From the NCBI RefSeq assembly GCF_016862095.1, contig NZ_BOMH01000031.1, forward strand, positions 62,001 through 126,000: DNA of 64,000 bases, written 5' to 3'. The translations under genes were made by a program, and so were the position numbers. How positions within the stretch are numbered: position 1 is the stretch's first letter; each line of letters opens with the position of its first letter. The DNA comes from Actinoplanes cyaneus (GTDB lineage Bacteria; Actinomycetota; Actinomycetes; Mycobacteriales; Micromonosporaceae). Of the stretch, positions 16,313 through 25,111 are shown piece after piece. Under the pieces are notes generated by a model, which worked only from the letters and a program-made list of their open reading frames with translations, searched no databases and was not told where the DNA came from.

Positions 16313-17272
16313 GTGCTCCGACAGCAGGATGTGGGACACCGGGTGGTGGTACGGCGAATTGTAGGCGTATCCGGGGATCGCCCGCTGTACACGGATGCCC
16401 TGGGCGAGCTCGTCGACCTCACCGAGACCGAACTCACACTCGCCACCGCCAAGGGCACCGTCCGCGTGCCGTTGCGCGAGGTGCACCGCGCCAAGCGGGT
16501 GCCACCGGCCAGCCGCCCGCACGCCGCCGCGGTGATCGCCCTCGAGCTGGCCGCCGATCAGGCCTGGCCGGCCCCGGTGCGAGCCCGGCTGGGCAGCTGG
16601 CTGCTGCGCGCGGCGGAGAACTGGACCGGCCGGGCGAACTCCGCGCTCGCTGTCGGCGACCCGGACCGCCCGCTGGAGGCGGCGATCGACGCCGTCGAGA
16701 AGTGGTACGCCGAGCACGGCCAGCGCCCACTGATCAACGCGCCGATGCCCCTGGCCTCGCCGGTCAACGCGACCCTCGACGAGCGCGGCTGGTCGGCGCG
16801 GCCGCTCACGCTGGTGCAGACCGCGGCGCTGAACCCGATCCTGGCCGCCCCGGGACGCGGGGACCTGCCACCGGTCGACCTCGCCGACTCCCCCGGCGAC
16901 GACTGGTACGCGATGGTCGCCGAGCACAAGGGCACGTTGCCGTCCGCGGCGATCCGGATCCTCACCGGCGTACCGGAGAAGGTCTTCGCTCAGGTCCGTG
17001 ACCCCGACGGTGAGCTGGTCGCTGTCGCGCGCGGCGCGGTCACCGGCCCGGATCGCTGGCTGGGGATCTCGCTGCTCCAGACCGCCCCGGCGATGCGGCG
17101 GCGCGGCCTGGGGCAGCACGTCGTGCGCGGCCTCGCGCAGTGGGCCGTGCAGCGCGGCGCGACCAGGGCCTACCTCCAGGTGGAGGAGCGGAACACGGCC
17201 GCGGTGGCGCTTTACGGCCGGCTCGGCTTCAGCACCCACCACACCTATCTCACCCGGGAGGCGCCGCTCTGA
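16313..17272 (+). CDS. GNAT acetyltransferase with N-terminal SH3-like domain (CG3035/Rv0428c type)
   Basis: 319 residues. Residues 1-60 form a small beta-barrel-like domain (GHRVVVRRIVG, VDLTETELTLATAKGTVRVPL). The C-terminal third is a GNAT fold with the acetyl-CoA loop RRRGLGQHVVRGLAQWAVQRGA and the terminal NTAAVALYGRLGFSTHH. This two-domain layout matches the actinobacterial CG3035/Rv0428c group, some members of which are annotated as N-acetylglutamate synthases; that activity is not proven here. GTG 16313 is the start. It is divergent from fdxA, sharing an 82-base promoter region. Confidence 0.8.
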   Translation: MLRQQDVGHRVVVRRIVGVSGDRPLYTDALGELVDLTETELTLATAKGTVRVPLREVHRAKRVPPASRPHAAAVIALELAADQAWPAPVRARLGSWLLRAAENWTGRANSALAVGDPDRPLEAAIDAVEKWYAEHGQRPLINAPMPLASPVNATLDERGWSARPLTLVQTAALNPILAAPGRGDLPPVDLADSPGDDWYAMVAEHKGTLPSAAIRILTGVPEKVFAQVRDPDGELVAVARGAVTGPDRWLGISLLQTAPAMRRRGLGQHVVRGLAQWAVQRGATRAYLQVEERNTAAVALYGRLGFSTHHTYLTREAPL

Positions 17273-17279
17273 ACCGGCG

Positions 17280-17747
17280 TCAGCGGCGGACGACCCGGCG
17301 AGGCTTGACGGTCTTCGCCCGGCTGTAGGCCTGCAGCGAGCGGGAGCGGAAGTCCTTCGCCAGCATCACGGCGACCCAGTAACCGATCAGCGTGCCGACG
17401 ATCGCGAAAGCGGCGTAAAGGAAGATCTGTGCGAAGAAGGCGCCGCTCCCGTTCGCGAACGGCTCGCTGCCGCTCAGGAACGGCCCGGCGAGAACGGTCA
17501 GCACCATTCCGCCGAGCGCACCGAAACCGACGTCGGGCAGCCAGTCGCTCGGCCGGCGGCGCTGGCACCAGACGAACGTGAGCGCGCCCAGCACGAGCGC
17601 CACCAGTGCGAACATCACGATCGAGCCGCGGCCCTGAGCGGTGTCCGTGCCGTCGAATCCGATGCGGACGACCAGTCTGGTCACCGCGTTGATCGCGAAC
17701 AGGGCGACCGCCAGCACCGTGATCCGGAACCAGCGCTGCTGCCTCAT
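17280..17747 (-). CDS. Four-helix membrane protein of unknown function
   Basis: 155 residues with four hydrophobic segments (ITVLAVALFAINAVTRLVV; IVMFALVALVLGALTFVW; FGALGGMVLTVLAGPFL; IFLYAAFAIVGTLIGYWVAVMLA) and a strongly basic C-terminus ending in RRVVRR. ATG 17747 is preceded by GGGAGGA at proper spacing, so the longer upstream start is rejected. Its stop lies seven bases from the convergent GNAT stop. I do not recognise the family. Confidence 0.75.
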   Translation of the reverse strand: MRQQRWFRITVLAVALFAINAVTRLVVRIGFDGTDTAQGRGSIVMFALVALVLGALTFVWCQRRRPSDWLPDVGFGALGGMVLTVLAGPFLSGSEPFANGSGAFFAQIFLYAAFAIVGTLIGYWVAVMLAKDFRSRSLQAYSRAKTVKPRRVVRR

Positions 17748-17902
17748 CAGTCCTCCCGGGGAACGTTTCGTGGCCGGGATCGTAGCGCCCGGGAAACCCG
17801 CGGGGCTCGATCTCCCGGTCATCTTCGCGGATGGTGCGCGACAGTTCCTAAACGGGAGCTGTGAGTCGGCTGAAAGTCACCGCCGCCTGATGCGTTCCAT
17901 GA

Positions 17903-18385
17903 TCATTGTGCCCTTTTGATGGGTTTCATGATCCTTCGGTACGCATGGACGGCGAACGCCAGGCTCCCCGCCAGGATCATCACGAGGGCGACCCAGTTGT
18001 CCGCGCCGAGCAGATAGTCCCCCTCGGTGGTCTTGGTGCCGGCCGCCCCCAGGATCAGCAGCGTCCACAGCGCCCACGGGACGCCGATCGCCCAGCTGCG
18101 CGCGATCGTGGTGGTGGCGAACCAGGCCAGCGCCAGATTCGCCGCGACCGTCACCGGGATGGCCAGGCCGACCAGCGCCCCGGTGCCCTCCCAGACCGCC
18201 AGTCGCCCGTGGAACAGGCCGGTGACGCCGCCGACGCGCAGAACGCTCAGCTCCAGCTCGATGACCGTGACCACCACGGTGGCGACGACACTGACCAGGA
18301 CACCGCCGACCCGGATCGCGAGGTCGGCCCCCGGCGCGGCCCGCTCCTGGGCCTTCTCCTCCACAGGTGCCTCGGTCACCGTCAT
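17903..18385 (-). CDS. Membrane protein co-translated with mshB
   Basis: 160 residues. A charged N-terminus of about 25 residues is followed by four membrane segments ([83 protein letters not shown]). It starts at ATG 18385 inside the mshB stop (ATGA), so it is translated with mshB. M. tuberculosis also has a small membrane protein (Rv1171) directly after mshB, and Streptomyces has a DUF6113 protein in this place; the match to either is by position and topology only. The function is unknown. Confidence 0.75.
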   Translation of the reverse strand: MTVTEAPVEEKAQERAAPGADLAIRVGGVLVSVVATVVVTVIELELSVLRVGGVTGLFHGRLAVWEGTGALVGLAIPVTVAANLALAWFATTTIARSWAIGVPWALWTLLILGAAGTKTTEGDYLLGADNWVALVMILAGSLAFAVHAYRRIMKPIKRAQ

Positions 18386-19278
18386 CTGCCGTCCAGGTCC
18401 AGGCCCGCGAACAGGTCGCTCTCCCACTTGTGCGGGCCCTCGCCGGGGCCGCGCTCACCCTTGACCAGCGTGTAGTACTCCACACCCATGAACTCGCCGC
18501 CGAAGTCGCCGGCCATCCCGTACAGCCAGGAGTTGTCGGGGATCTGGGTGGCGTGGGCCCGCATCGCAGCGGTCTTCTTCGCGTAGTGCTCCGTGCCGTC
18601 GATCCGGGCGGCGATCTCCTCGTCGGGGGTGCCGAACGGCAGGTCCTCGACGGTGTCGACGTCGGCGAACGGGTTGCTCTCCGACTCCTTGAACGCCTCC
18701 ATGCCGTCGCGCAGGACGCTCAGCGGCTGGGCCGTCCAGTAGATCTTCTGCGGACCGTCCTCGCCGGCGAGCTCGGCGGCGCGCATCGCGACCCGATGGG
18801 CCTGGATGTGGTCGGGATGGCCGTAGAACCCGTTCTCGTCATAGGTGATCATGACCTGCGGGCGGATCTCCCGCATGATCTCGACCAGGTGCGCGGCGGC
18901 CTCGTCCAGGTCGGCGCCCCAGAACGCGCGGGGGTGCTTGTTGGTCTCCAGGCCCATCATGCCGGAGTCCCGATAACGCCCCGGGCCGCCCAGCATGCGC
19001 CGGTCGGAGACGCCGAGCGCGTCGCACGCCCGCTCCCACTCGACCAGGCGCCAGCCGCCGAGCTGGTCGGCCTGACCGGCGGCGAGCTGTGACAGAGCGG
19101 AAACGTGGATCTCGCCCTCCTCACCCAGGGTGCAGGTCACCAGGGTCACGTGGGCGCCGTCGGAGACGTAGTGCGACATGGTCGCGCCGGTCCCGATGAC
19201 CTCGTCGTCGGGATGGGCGTGCACCAGCAGGAGGCGGCGGGCGGGCAGCGAATCGGATGCGGTCCGGTCGAGCGTCAC
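18382..19278 (-). CDS. mshB: N-acetyl-1-D-myo-inositol-2-amino-2-deoxy-alpha-D-glucopyranoside deacetylase (mycothiol synthesis)
   Basis: 298 residues, LmbE/PIG-L-type zinc deacetylase. It removes acetate from GlcNAc-inositol to give GlcN-inositol, the second dedicated step of mycothiol synthesis. The zinc site is visible as [14 protein letters not shown] (His22, Asp25) and the distal His in [10 protein letters not shown]. Length is close to the 303 residues of the mycobacterial enzyme. GTG 19278 is the start; upstream in-frame sequence reads through the divergent gene's promoter. The gene identifies the host as a mycothiol-producing actinobacterium. Confidence 0.93.
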   Translation of the reverse strand: MTLDRTASDSLPARRLLLVHAHPDDEVIGTGATMSHYVSDGAHVTLVTCTLGEEGEIHVSALSQLAAGQADQLGGWRLVEWERACDALGVSDRRMLGGPGRYRDSGMMGLETNKHPRAFWGADLDEAAAHLVEIMREIRPQVMITYDENGFYGHPDHIQAHRVAMRAAELAGEDGPQKIYWTAQPLSVLRDGMEAFKESESNPFADVDTVEDLPFGTPDEEIAARIDGTEHYAKKTAAMRAHATQIPDNSWLYGMAGDFGGEFMGVEYYTLVKGERGPGEGPHKWESDLFAGLDLDGR

Positions 19279-19350
19279 GGCGGATACTGTACGCGCGACC
19301 ACCGACAGGTTCGCTCGACGAGCCCACCGTTTACCCGGCGGGAGCACACC

Positions 19351-21186
19351 GTGATCAGCGATGCTGAGATCGTGGACTACCCCGGACTCGCCGGTCGCAC
19401 CGGCGACTTCAGCCACGGCGCGCCCCATGCCGTGACGGTCGGCGCCGACGGGGCGCGGGTCGCCTTCCTGCGCTCCTCGGGCCCCTTCGACCCGGCGGCC
19501 GCGCTCTGGGTGCTCGACGTGCTCACCGGTGCGGAGCACCTCGTCGCACCGGGGCCGATCAGCTCGTACGCGGTGGATCGGGACGCCCGGATCGCCGCCT
19601 TCGCCGGCGGTGGCAGGCTGTACCGCGCCGACCTGACCGCCGGCGCGGTGACCGCGATCCCGACCGGTGAGCCGGTGCACGACCCGCGGCCCGACCCGCA
19701 GGGCGTCCGGATCGGCTACGTCACCGACCCGGCGGGCTCCGCGTCGCTGCGGGTCACCGGGCCGGACGGGGACCGGCTGCTCGCCGGCGAGCAGGGCTTC
19801 GCCTGGCGGGAGCACGGCGGCACGATCGCCTGGGGCATCGCCGGTGCGGGCGCGGCCCCGTTCGGGCGGACCCGGGGCTGGTGGTGGTCACCGGACGGGA
19901 CCCAGGTGCTGGCCGTGCGCACCGCCGGGACGACCAGTCTGCACCTGCTCGACCTGGACGACGGCTGGGTGGACGTGCACTGGGACCGGGAGACGTACCC
20001 GCACCTGGCCCAGGTGCGCTGGTCCGGCGGGGGTCCGCTGATCACCGTGCTGCGCCGGATGCAGCAGCACGGCCTGGTGCTCTCGGTCGACCCGCGGACC
20101 GGGGAGACGCAGGTGCACGCGGAGCTGGCCGACGCCCGCTGGGTCGAGCCGATCCCGGGCACGCCGCGCCACCTGCCCGACGGCCGGGTGCTGGTCGGCG
20201 GCGAACTGGCCCACGACGGGTTCGACGCGCGCTGCCTCTTCGCCGACGGCAGCCTGCTCACCCCGCCCGCTCTCTACGTACGGCGGGTGGCCGGCACGCT
20301 GCCCCGCGCGGACGGCCCGGCCGGGACCCCGGATCTGATCGTCGAGGGCAGCCTGGGCGACCCCGCCGTGCGGGAGGTGTTCCGGGTGCGCACGGCACTG
20401 GGCGGCGGCGGACCCGAGGTGACCAGGTTGACCAGGCTCACCGGCACCACGCTGGCGACCGGCGGGGACGTTCTGGTCACCGGCGACGAGGTGTGGCGTG
20501 GCGACCGGCGGATCAGGGCGTTGCGGTCGTTGCGCGCGGAGCAGCCGTACCGTCCGGAACCGGTTCTGGAACGGGTCACCGATCGGCGTCTGCCGGCCGC
20601 CGTGCTCTACCCCACCGGCTTCGTCGGGGGCAGCCTTCCCGTTCTGGTCGCTCTCGGCGACGGTCCGGGATCCCAGGTGGTACGGGCTGAGACGCGCGCC
20701 TGGCAGGAACGCCAGTGGTGGGCGGACGCCGGGTTCGCCGTGGTCGGCATCGACCCGCGCGGCACGCCCGGGATCGCGCCCAGCTTCGAGAAGGCGGTGC
20801 ACCGGCGGGTCGCCGACCTGGTCCTGACCGACCTGGTGGACGCGCTGCGGGCGCTCACCGGCAAGCATCCCGACCTGGACCTGACCCGGGTCGCGGCCCG
20901 GGGACGCGGACTCGGCGGATGGCTGGCGGCGCTGGCGGCGTTGCGCCGGCCGGAGGTGTTCCGCTGCGCGGTCGCCAGGGAAGCGGTGCTGGACTGGTCC
21001 ACGCTGCCCCGGCCGGTCGCCGAGCGCTATCTGGGTGACCCGGCCGACTCGGCACACGTCTACCGCGACCACGATCTGACCGAGGAGCTCGCCGAGGCCG
21101 GCCCGGCCGGCCCGGTGCTGCTGACCGGCCCGGAGACCGAGCCGGCCGCCGAGTTGACCTGGATCCGACAACAATTGGCCGCCTGA
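19351..21186 (+). CDS. S9 (prolyl oligopeptidase/acylaminoacyl) peptidase homologue lacking the catalytic triad
   Basis: 611 residues. The N-terminal two thirds look like a DPP4-type beta-propeller ([41 protein letters not shown]). The C-terminal part is a shortened alpha/beta-hydrolase domain ([14 protein letters not shown]). The nucleophile elbow, normally GWSYGG, reads GRGLGG with Gly520 in the place of Ser. The protein ends about 20 residues after LLTGPETEP, so the strands that normally carry the catalytic Asp and His are missing. It is therefore probably a pseudoenzyme, perhaps with a binding role. GTG 19351 follows CGGGAG. Codon bias is normal, which argues against recent decay. Confidence 0.8.
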   Translation: MISDAEIVDYPGLAGRTGDFSHGAPHAVTVGADGARVAFLRSSGPFDPAAALWVLDVLTGAEHLVAPGPISSYAVDRDARIAAFAGGGRLYRADLTAGAVTAIPTGEPVHDPRPDPQGVRIGYVTDPAGSASLRVTGPDGDRLLAGEQGFAWREHGGTIAWGIAGAGAAPFGRTRGWWWSPDGTQVLAVRTAGTTSLHLLDLDDGWVDVHWDRETYPHLAQVRWSGGGPLITVLRRMQQHGLVLSVDPRTGETQVHAELADARWVEPIPGTPRHLPDGRVLVGGELAHDGFDARCLFADGSLLTPPALYVRRVAGTLPRADGPAGTPDLIVEGSLGDPAVREVFRVRTALGGGGPEVTRLTRLTGTTLATGGDVLVTGDEVWRGDRRIRALRSLRAEQPYRPEPVLERVTDRRLPAAVLYPTGFVGGSLPVLVALGDGPGSQVVRAETRAWQERQWWADAGFAVVGIDPRGTPGIAPSFEKAVHRRVADLVLTDLVDALRALTGKHPDLDLTRVAARGRGLGGWLAALAALRRPEVFRCAVAREAVLDWSTLPRPVAERYLGDPADSAHVYRDHDLTEELAEAGPAGPVLLTGPETEPAAELTWIRQQLAA

Positions 21187-21223
21187 CGAGTTTCGTCGCA
21201 CCCGACCCCTAGGGTCGACAGAC

Positions 21224-22651
21224 ATGAGCCACTTCGATGAGGCGGGTGCGGCGGTTCAGGCCGCGCTCGACGCCGGCGCCCGCTATGCGGACGCCCGTGT
21301 CATGGTCTGCCGCACCGAGTCGATGACGGCCCGCAACGGGTCCGTCGAGGATCTCGGCTCCGACGAGAGCGCCGGCCTGGGTGTGCGTGCCCTGGTCGGC
21401 TCGGGCTGGGGCTTCTACGCCGTGCCCGATCTCTCCGAGCCGTCCGCCCGCGCCGCCGGCCGCCGCGCCGCGCAGATCGCCGCGGCCAGCGCGCAGGTGG
21501 CCGGCCCGCCGGTCGAGCTGACGCCGTCCGCGCCGGTGACCGCGAGCTGGGCCAGCGAGTGCAAGGTCGACCCGCTCTCGGTCCCGCTGTCGGACAAGGG
21601 CGACCTGCTGGTCCGGGCCACCACCGCGGCCAAGGAGGCGGGCGCCGACCTGGCCCAGGCGAGCTACGCCGTCTGGGACACCCGCAAGTGGTTCGTCTCC
21701 AGCGAGGGCCACCGCATCGACCAGCACATCCGGGAGTGCGGCGGCGGGGTGACCGCCAACGCGATCGGCGACGGCGAGGTCCAGCGCCGGTCCCTGCCGG
21801 GGCAGTACGGGACGCGCGGCTGGGAGCTGGTCGAGGAGCTGGATCTGATCGGCAACGCTCCGCGGCTCGCGCAGGAGGCGCGGGAGCTGCTCACCGCACC
21901 GCTGTGCCCGTCCGGGGAGACCACCCTGATCCTCGGCGGGTCGCAGCTCGCACTGCAGATCCACGAGTCGGTGGGGCACGCCATCGAGCTGGACCGGATC
22001 CTCGGGTGGGAGGCCGCGTTCGCCGGCACGAGCTGGCTCGACCTGAGCAAGCTCGGCCAGTTGCGGTACGGGTCGGAGCTGATGAACATCACCATCGACC
22101 CGAGCTTCCCGGGCGCGCTGGGCAGCTTCGGGTTCGACGACGAGGGCACCCCCGCGGCGAAACGGCACGCGGTCCGGGACGGCATCTGGGTCGGCGTGCT
22201 GGCCGGGCGGGACTCGGCCGCCGTCGCCGGGCTGGACTACGCCGGCAGTGTCCGCTCCGACGGCTGGGCGCGACTGCCGATGGTCCGGATGACCAACGTC
22301 GGCCTGGAACCCGGCCCGCACACCCTCGACGAGATCATCGCCGCCACCGACGACGGTGTGTTCATGGAGACCAACCGGTCCTGGTCGATCGACGACCGCC
22401 GGCTGAACTTCCAGTTCGGCTGCGAGATCGGCTACGAGATCAAGAACGGGAAGCGCGGCCGGATGCTGCGGAACCCGACCTACACCGGGATCGGCCCGAA
22501 GTTCTGGCAGTCGATGGACATGCTCTCGTCCGAGACCGTCGCCTGGGGCACGCCGAACTGCGGTAAGGGCCAGCCCGGCCAGGTCGGGCACACCGGGCAC
22601 CCGGCGGCGCCGGCCCGGTTCACCAACGTTCGGGTGGGGGTGCACGGATGA
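21224..22651 (+). CDS. tldD: TldD-type metalloprotease subunit
   Basis: 475 residues, PmbA/TldD superfamily. The metal-binding motif HESVGHAIELD (HExxxH) is intact near residue 247, and the C-terminal half contains GLEPGPHTLDEIIAATDDGVFM and NFQFGCEIGYEIKNGK. TldD carries the catalytic zinc of the TldD/TldE heterodimer, which degrades unfolded peptides and in other bacteria matures microcins or processes CcdA. The partner gene follows with a 4-base overlap (ATGA). It is 37 bases downstream of the S9 homologue, so all three may be one transcript. Confidence 0.92.
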   Translation: MSHFDEAGAAVQAALDAGARYADARVMVCRTESMTARNGSVEDLGSDESAGLGVRALVGSGWGFYAVPDLSEPSARAAGRRAAQIAAASAQVAGPPVELTPSAPVTASWASECKVDPLSVPLSDKGDLLVRATTAAKEAGADLAQASYAVWDTRKWFVSSEGHRIDQHIRECGGGVTANAIGDGEVQRRSLPGQYGTRGWELVEELDLIGNAPRLAQEARELLTAPLCPSGETTLILGGSQLALQIHESVGHAIELDRILGWEAAFAGTSWLDLSKLGQLRYGSELMNITIDPSFPGALGSFGFDDEGTPAAKRHAVRDGIWVGVLAGRDSAAVAGLDYAGSVRSDGWARLPMVRMTNVGLEPGPHTLDEIIAATDDGVFMETNRSWSIDDRRLNFQFGCEIGYEIKNGKRGRMLRNPTYTGIGPKFWQSMDMLSSETVAWGTPNCGKGQPGQVGHTGHPAAPARFTNVRVGVHG

Positions 22652-24102
22652 GCGCATCATCGGGCAGCGGCGTGAGCACCGAGTTGCAGGTGGCGGCGAA
22701 GGTCGTCGAGCTGGTCCGGGAGCTGGCCGGCCGGGCGGCCGAGGCCGAGGTCAACGTGCGGCACCGCGCGCTCGCCCTGACCCGGTTCGCCAACTCGGCG
22801 ATCCATCAGAACGTGGCCGAGGCGACCACCGGCGTCCGGCTGCGGCTGCATCTGGACGGCCGGACGGCGGCCGGCTCCACCACGGTGACCAGCGTGGACG
22901 GGTTGCGCTCGCTGGTCGAGCGGACCCTGGCGGCGGCCCGGGTCACCCCGCCCGACCCGGGCTGGGCCGGGCTCACGCTGCCCGCCGCGCTGCACATCTC
23001 GGCCGGTCACCCGGGCTCGGGCGAGCATTCGGGGCTGGCCTTCGGCTTCGACGAGGCGACCGCCCGGGCCACGCCGGCGGAACGGGCCGAGCGGGTCCGC
23101 GCGTTCGTCGACGCGGCCGGTGGCCTGGAGACCGCGGGCTACTGCCGGACGGAGTACGTGTCGGCCGCCTTCGCGAACACCGCCGGCCAGGCCGTCGAGG
23201 GCCGCACCGCGGAGGCCGCGATGGACGGCATCGCCCGTAACAACGGCGCCGACGGGGTGGCCCGGCTGGCCGCGGCCCGGCTCGCCGACCTGGACGGCGC
23301 GGCGCTGGGCGCCCGCGCGGCGGCCAAGGCGCGCGCCGCGGCCGCCCCGATCGAGCTCCCCCCGGGGGAGTACGAGGTGGTCCTGGAGCCCACCGCGGTC
23401 GCCGACCTGCTGCAGAACTTCTCGGTCTTCGGGTTCAACGGGAAGTCGTACACGGAGAAGCAGTCCTTCGCCGAGCTGGGCAAGGAGCAGTTCGACCCGT
23501 CGGTGACCATCGTGGACGACCCGCTGGGCAGCCGCGGCGAGCCGGCCCCGGGCCTGCCGTTCGACGACGAGGGCACCCCGGCGCGGTCGCTGGTGCTGGT
23601 TCGTGAGGGGGTCACCAAGGCGGTCACCCACGACCGGACGTCCGCGGCCGAGGCCGGCGCCGAGTCGACCGGGCACGCCGCCGCCACCTCGCGTTCCTGG
23701 GGTGCGTTCCCCGCTCACCTGCGGATGGAGGCCGGCCCGCCGGTCACCGGCACCCCGGGCGAGCCGGCCGCGGTCGTCGAGTCGGCCCGCCCGTTCCTCG
23801 CCCACATGCGGCGCGGCCTGCTGGTCACCGACCTCTGGTACACCCGAGTGCTGGACCCGAAGACGCTGGTCGTGACCGGTCTGACCCGCAACGGCGTGTG
23901 GCTGGTGGAGGACGGCGAGATCACCCGCCCGGTGGGGAACCTGCGCTTCACCCAGTCCTACCCGCAGGCGCTGGGCCCGGGACGGGTGCTCGGGATCGGC
24001 GCCGAGTCGGTGCTGCTGCCGGATTCGTGGGGCGGCGCGCACTACGCCTCGCCGGCGCTGCACCTGGCGTCGTGGAACTTCACGGGCAACGCCTCCGGAT
24101 GA
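22648..24102 (+). CDS. tldE: TldE/PmbA-type subunit
   Basis: 484 residues. It aligns by eye with TldD-family proteins (a barrel-like N-terminal domain with NVRHRALALTRFANSAIHQNVAEATTG, then LEPTAVADLLQNFSVFGFNGKS and the C-terminal RNGVWLVEDGEITRPVGNLRFTQS) but has no HExxxH, as expected for the non-catalytic half of the heterodimer. It starts inside the tldD stop. The pair was probably acquired and retained together in actinobacteria; whether this strain uses it on a ribosomal peptide is unknown, and no precursor peptide gene is visible nearby. Confidence 0.9.
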   Translation: MSASSGSGVSTELQVAAKVVELVRELAGRAAEAEVNVRHRALALTRFANSAIHQNVAEATTGVRLRLHLDGRTAAGSTTVTSVDGLRSLVERTLAAARVTPPDPGWAGLTLPAALHISAGHPGSGEHSGLAFGFDEATARATPAERAERVRAFVDAAGGLETAGYCRTEYVSAAFANTAGQAVEGRTAEAAMDGIARNNGADGVARLAAARLADLDGAALGARAAAKARAAAAPIELPPGEYEVVLEPTAVADLLQNFSVFGFNGKSYTEKQSFAELGKEQFDPSVTIVDDPLGSRGEPAPGLPFDDEGTPARSLVLVREGVTKAVTHDRTSAAEAGAESTGHAAATSRSWGAFPAHLRMEAGPPVTGTPGEPAAVVESARPFLAHMRRGLLVTDLWYTRVLDPKTLVVTGLTRNGVWLVEDGEITRPVGNLRFTQSYPQALGPGRVLGIGAESVLLPDSWGGAHYASPALHLASWNFTGNASG

Positions 24103-24125
24103 TCCACTAGTCCATCGGCGGTCGT

Positions 24126-24181
24126 CTTTGCGGACCGGGTTGATGTTTTTGTGAGCTACTTCGCATCCCCGGTCCGCAAAG
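24126..24181. promoter_or_regulatory. Inverted repeat upstream of the succinate dehydrogenase operon
   Basis: Perfect 14-base arms (CTTTGCGGACCGGG at 24126-24139; CCCGGTCCGCAAAG at 24168-24181) enclose 28 AT-rich bases that include a T5 run. It could be the terminator of tldE or a regulatory dyad for sdh; the large AT-rich interior favours a protein-binding or promoter-overlapping site. Confidence 0.45.
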
Positions 24182-24308
24182 CGTCCGACCTTCGGCGTAA
24201 CGTGTGCTCCACATCACCGTCGCGCGAGGACGGCTGACTGTGGGCATCCGTGTGTCCGCTTCCGGTCGGCCCGCGCAGCACCTGGCGCGGCACCGGCAGG
24301 GAGATGAC

Positions 24309-25100
24309 ATGACGAGCACGGCAGCGAGGCCGGGCGCGGGAGGTTTCCGTGCGGCGATCTCGGCGCGGACACTGCGGACCGATCGATGGTGGATCGCGCC
24401 GCTGATCACGTTCCTGGGCCTGAGCGCCTGGGTGGCGTATGCGACGGTCCGCGTCTTCATGCACAAGTGGTTCTACGTGGGGGAGTTCCACTACCTCACG
24501 CCGTTCTACTCCCCGTGCATCACCGACCGGTGCGGCGAGGCGGCCGAGTTCGGCACTCCCCTGCCGAGCTTCTGGCTGATCCCGGAGGCGTCGTTCACCC
24601 TGCCGTTCCTGCTGCTCTTCCGGTTGACATGCTACTACTACCGCAAGGCGTACTACCGGGCGTTCTGGTTGTCGCCGCCGGCCTGCGCGGTGCCGGACGG
24701 GCACCAGACCTACTCCGGTGAGACCCGCTTCCCGCTGGTGTTCCAGAACGCGCATCGGTACGCGTTCTACGCCGCGTTCCTGATCTCGGTCATCAACACC
24801 TGGGACGCCGTCCGGGCGCAGGCCACCGGCCTCGGCCTCGGCAACGTGATCCTCTGGGTCAACGTGATCATGCTGTGGGCGTACACGTTGTCCTGTCACT
24901 CCTGCCGGCACATCGCCGGCGGACGGCTCAAGCACTTCTCCAGGCATCCGGTGCGATACCGCTTCTGGACCTTCGTGTCCAAGCTGAACACCCGGCACAT
25001 GCAGCTCGCCTGGATCACCCTCGGGACGCTGGCGCTGACCGATTTCTACATCATGGCGGTCTCCGCCCACTGGATCTCCGACCTGCGGATCATCGGCTAG
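24309..25100 (+). CDS. sdhC: Succinate dehydrogenase membrane anchor (actinobacterial Sdh1 type)
   Basis: 263 residues, membrane protein of about five helices (WWIAPLITFLGLSAWVAYATV; FTLPFLLLFRLTCYYY; AFYAAFLISVINTWDAV; VILWVNVIMLWAYTLSCHSCRHI; MQLAWITLGTLALTDFYIMAV). Several membrane-facing His residues are available, including the CHSCRHIAGG segment. It precedes the flavoprotein gene by eleven bases. Size, topology and gene order (anchor-flavoprotein-iron-sulphur protein) match M. tuberculosis Rv0249c-Rv0247c. It should bind quinone and anchor the complex. Whether heme is present cannot be judged from sequence alone. ATG 24309. Confidence 0.88.
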   Translation: MTSTAARPGAGGFRAAISARTLRTDRWWIAPLITFLGLSAWVAYATVRVFMHKWFYVGEFHYLTPFYSPCITDRCGEAAEFGTPLPSFWLIPEASFTLPFLLLFRLTCYYYRKAYYRAFWLSPPACAVPDGHQTYSGETRFPLVFQNAHRYAFYAAFLISVINTWDAVRAQATGLGLGNVILWVNVIMLWAYTLSCHSCRHIAGGRLKHFSRHPVRYRFWTFVSKLNTRHMQLAWITLGTLALTDFYIMAVSAHWISDLRIIG

Positions 25101-25111
25101 GAGCGGCGACG

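Noticed and set aside
19105-19350. Longer N-terminus of the S9 homologue
   Set aside because: It is the antisense reading of mshB's 5' end. The GTG at 19351 with CGGGAG upstream is better.
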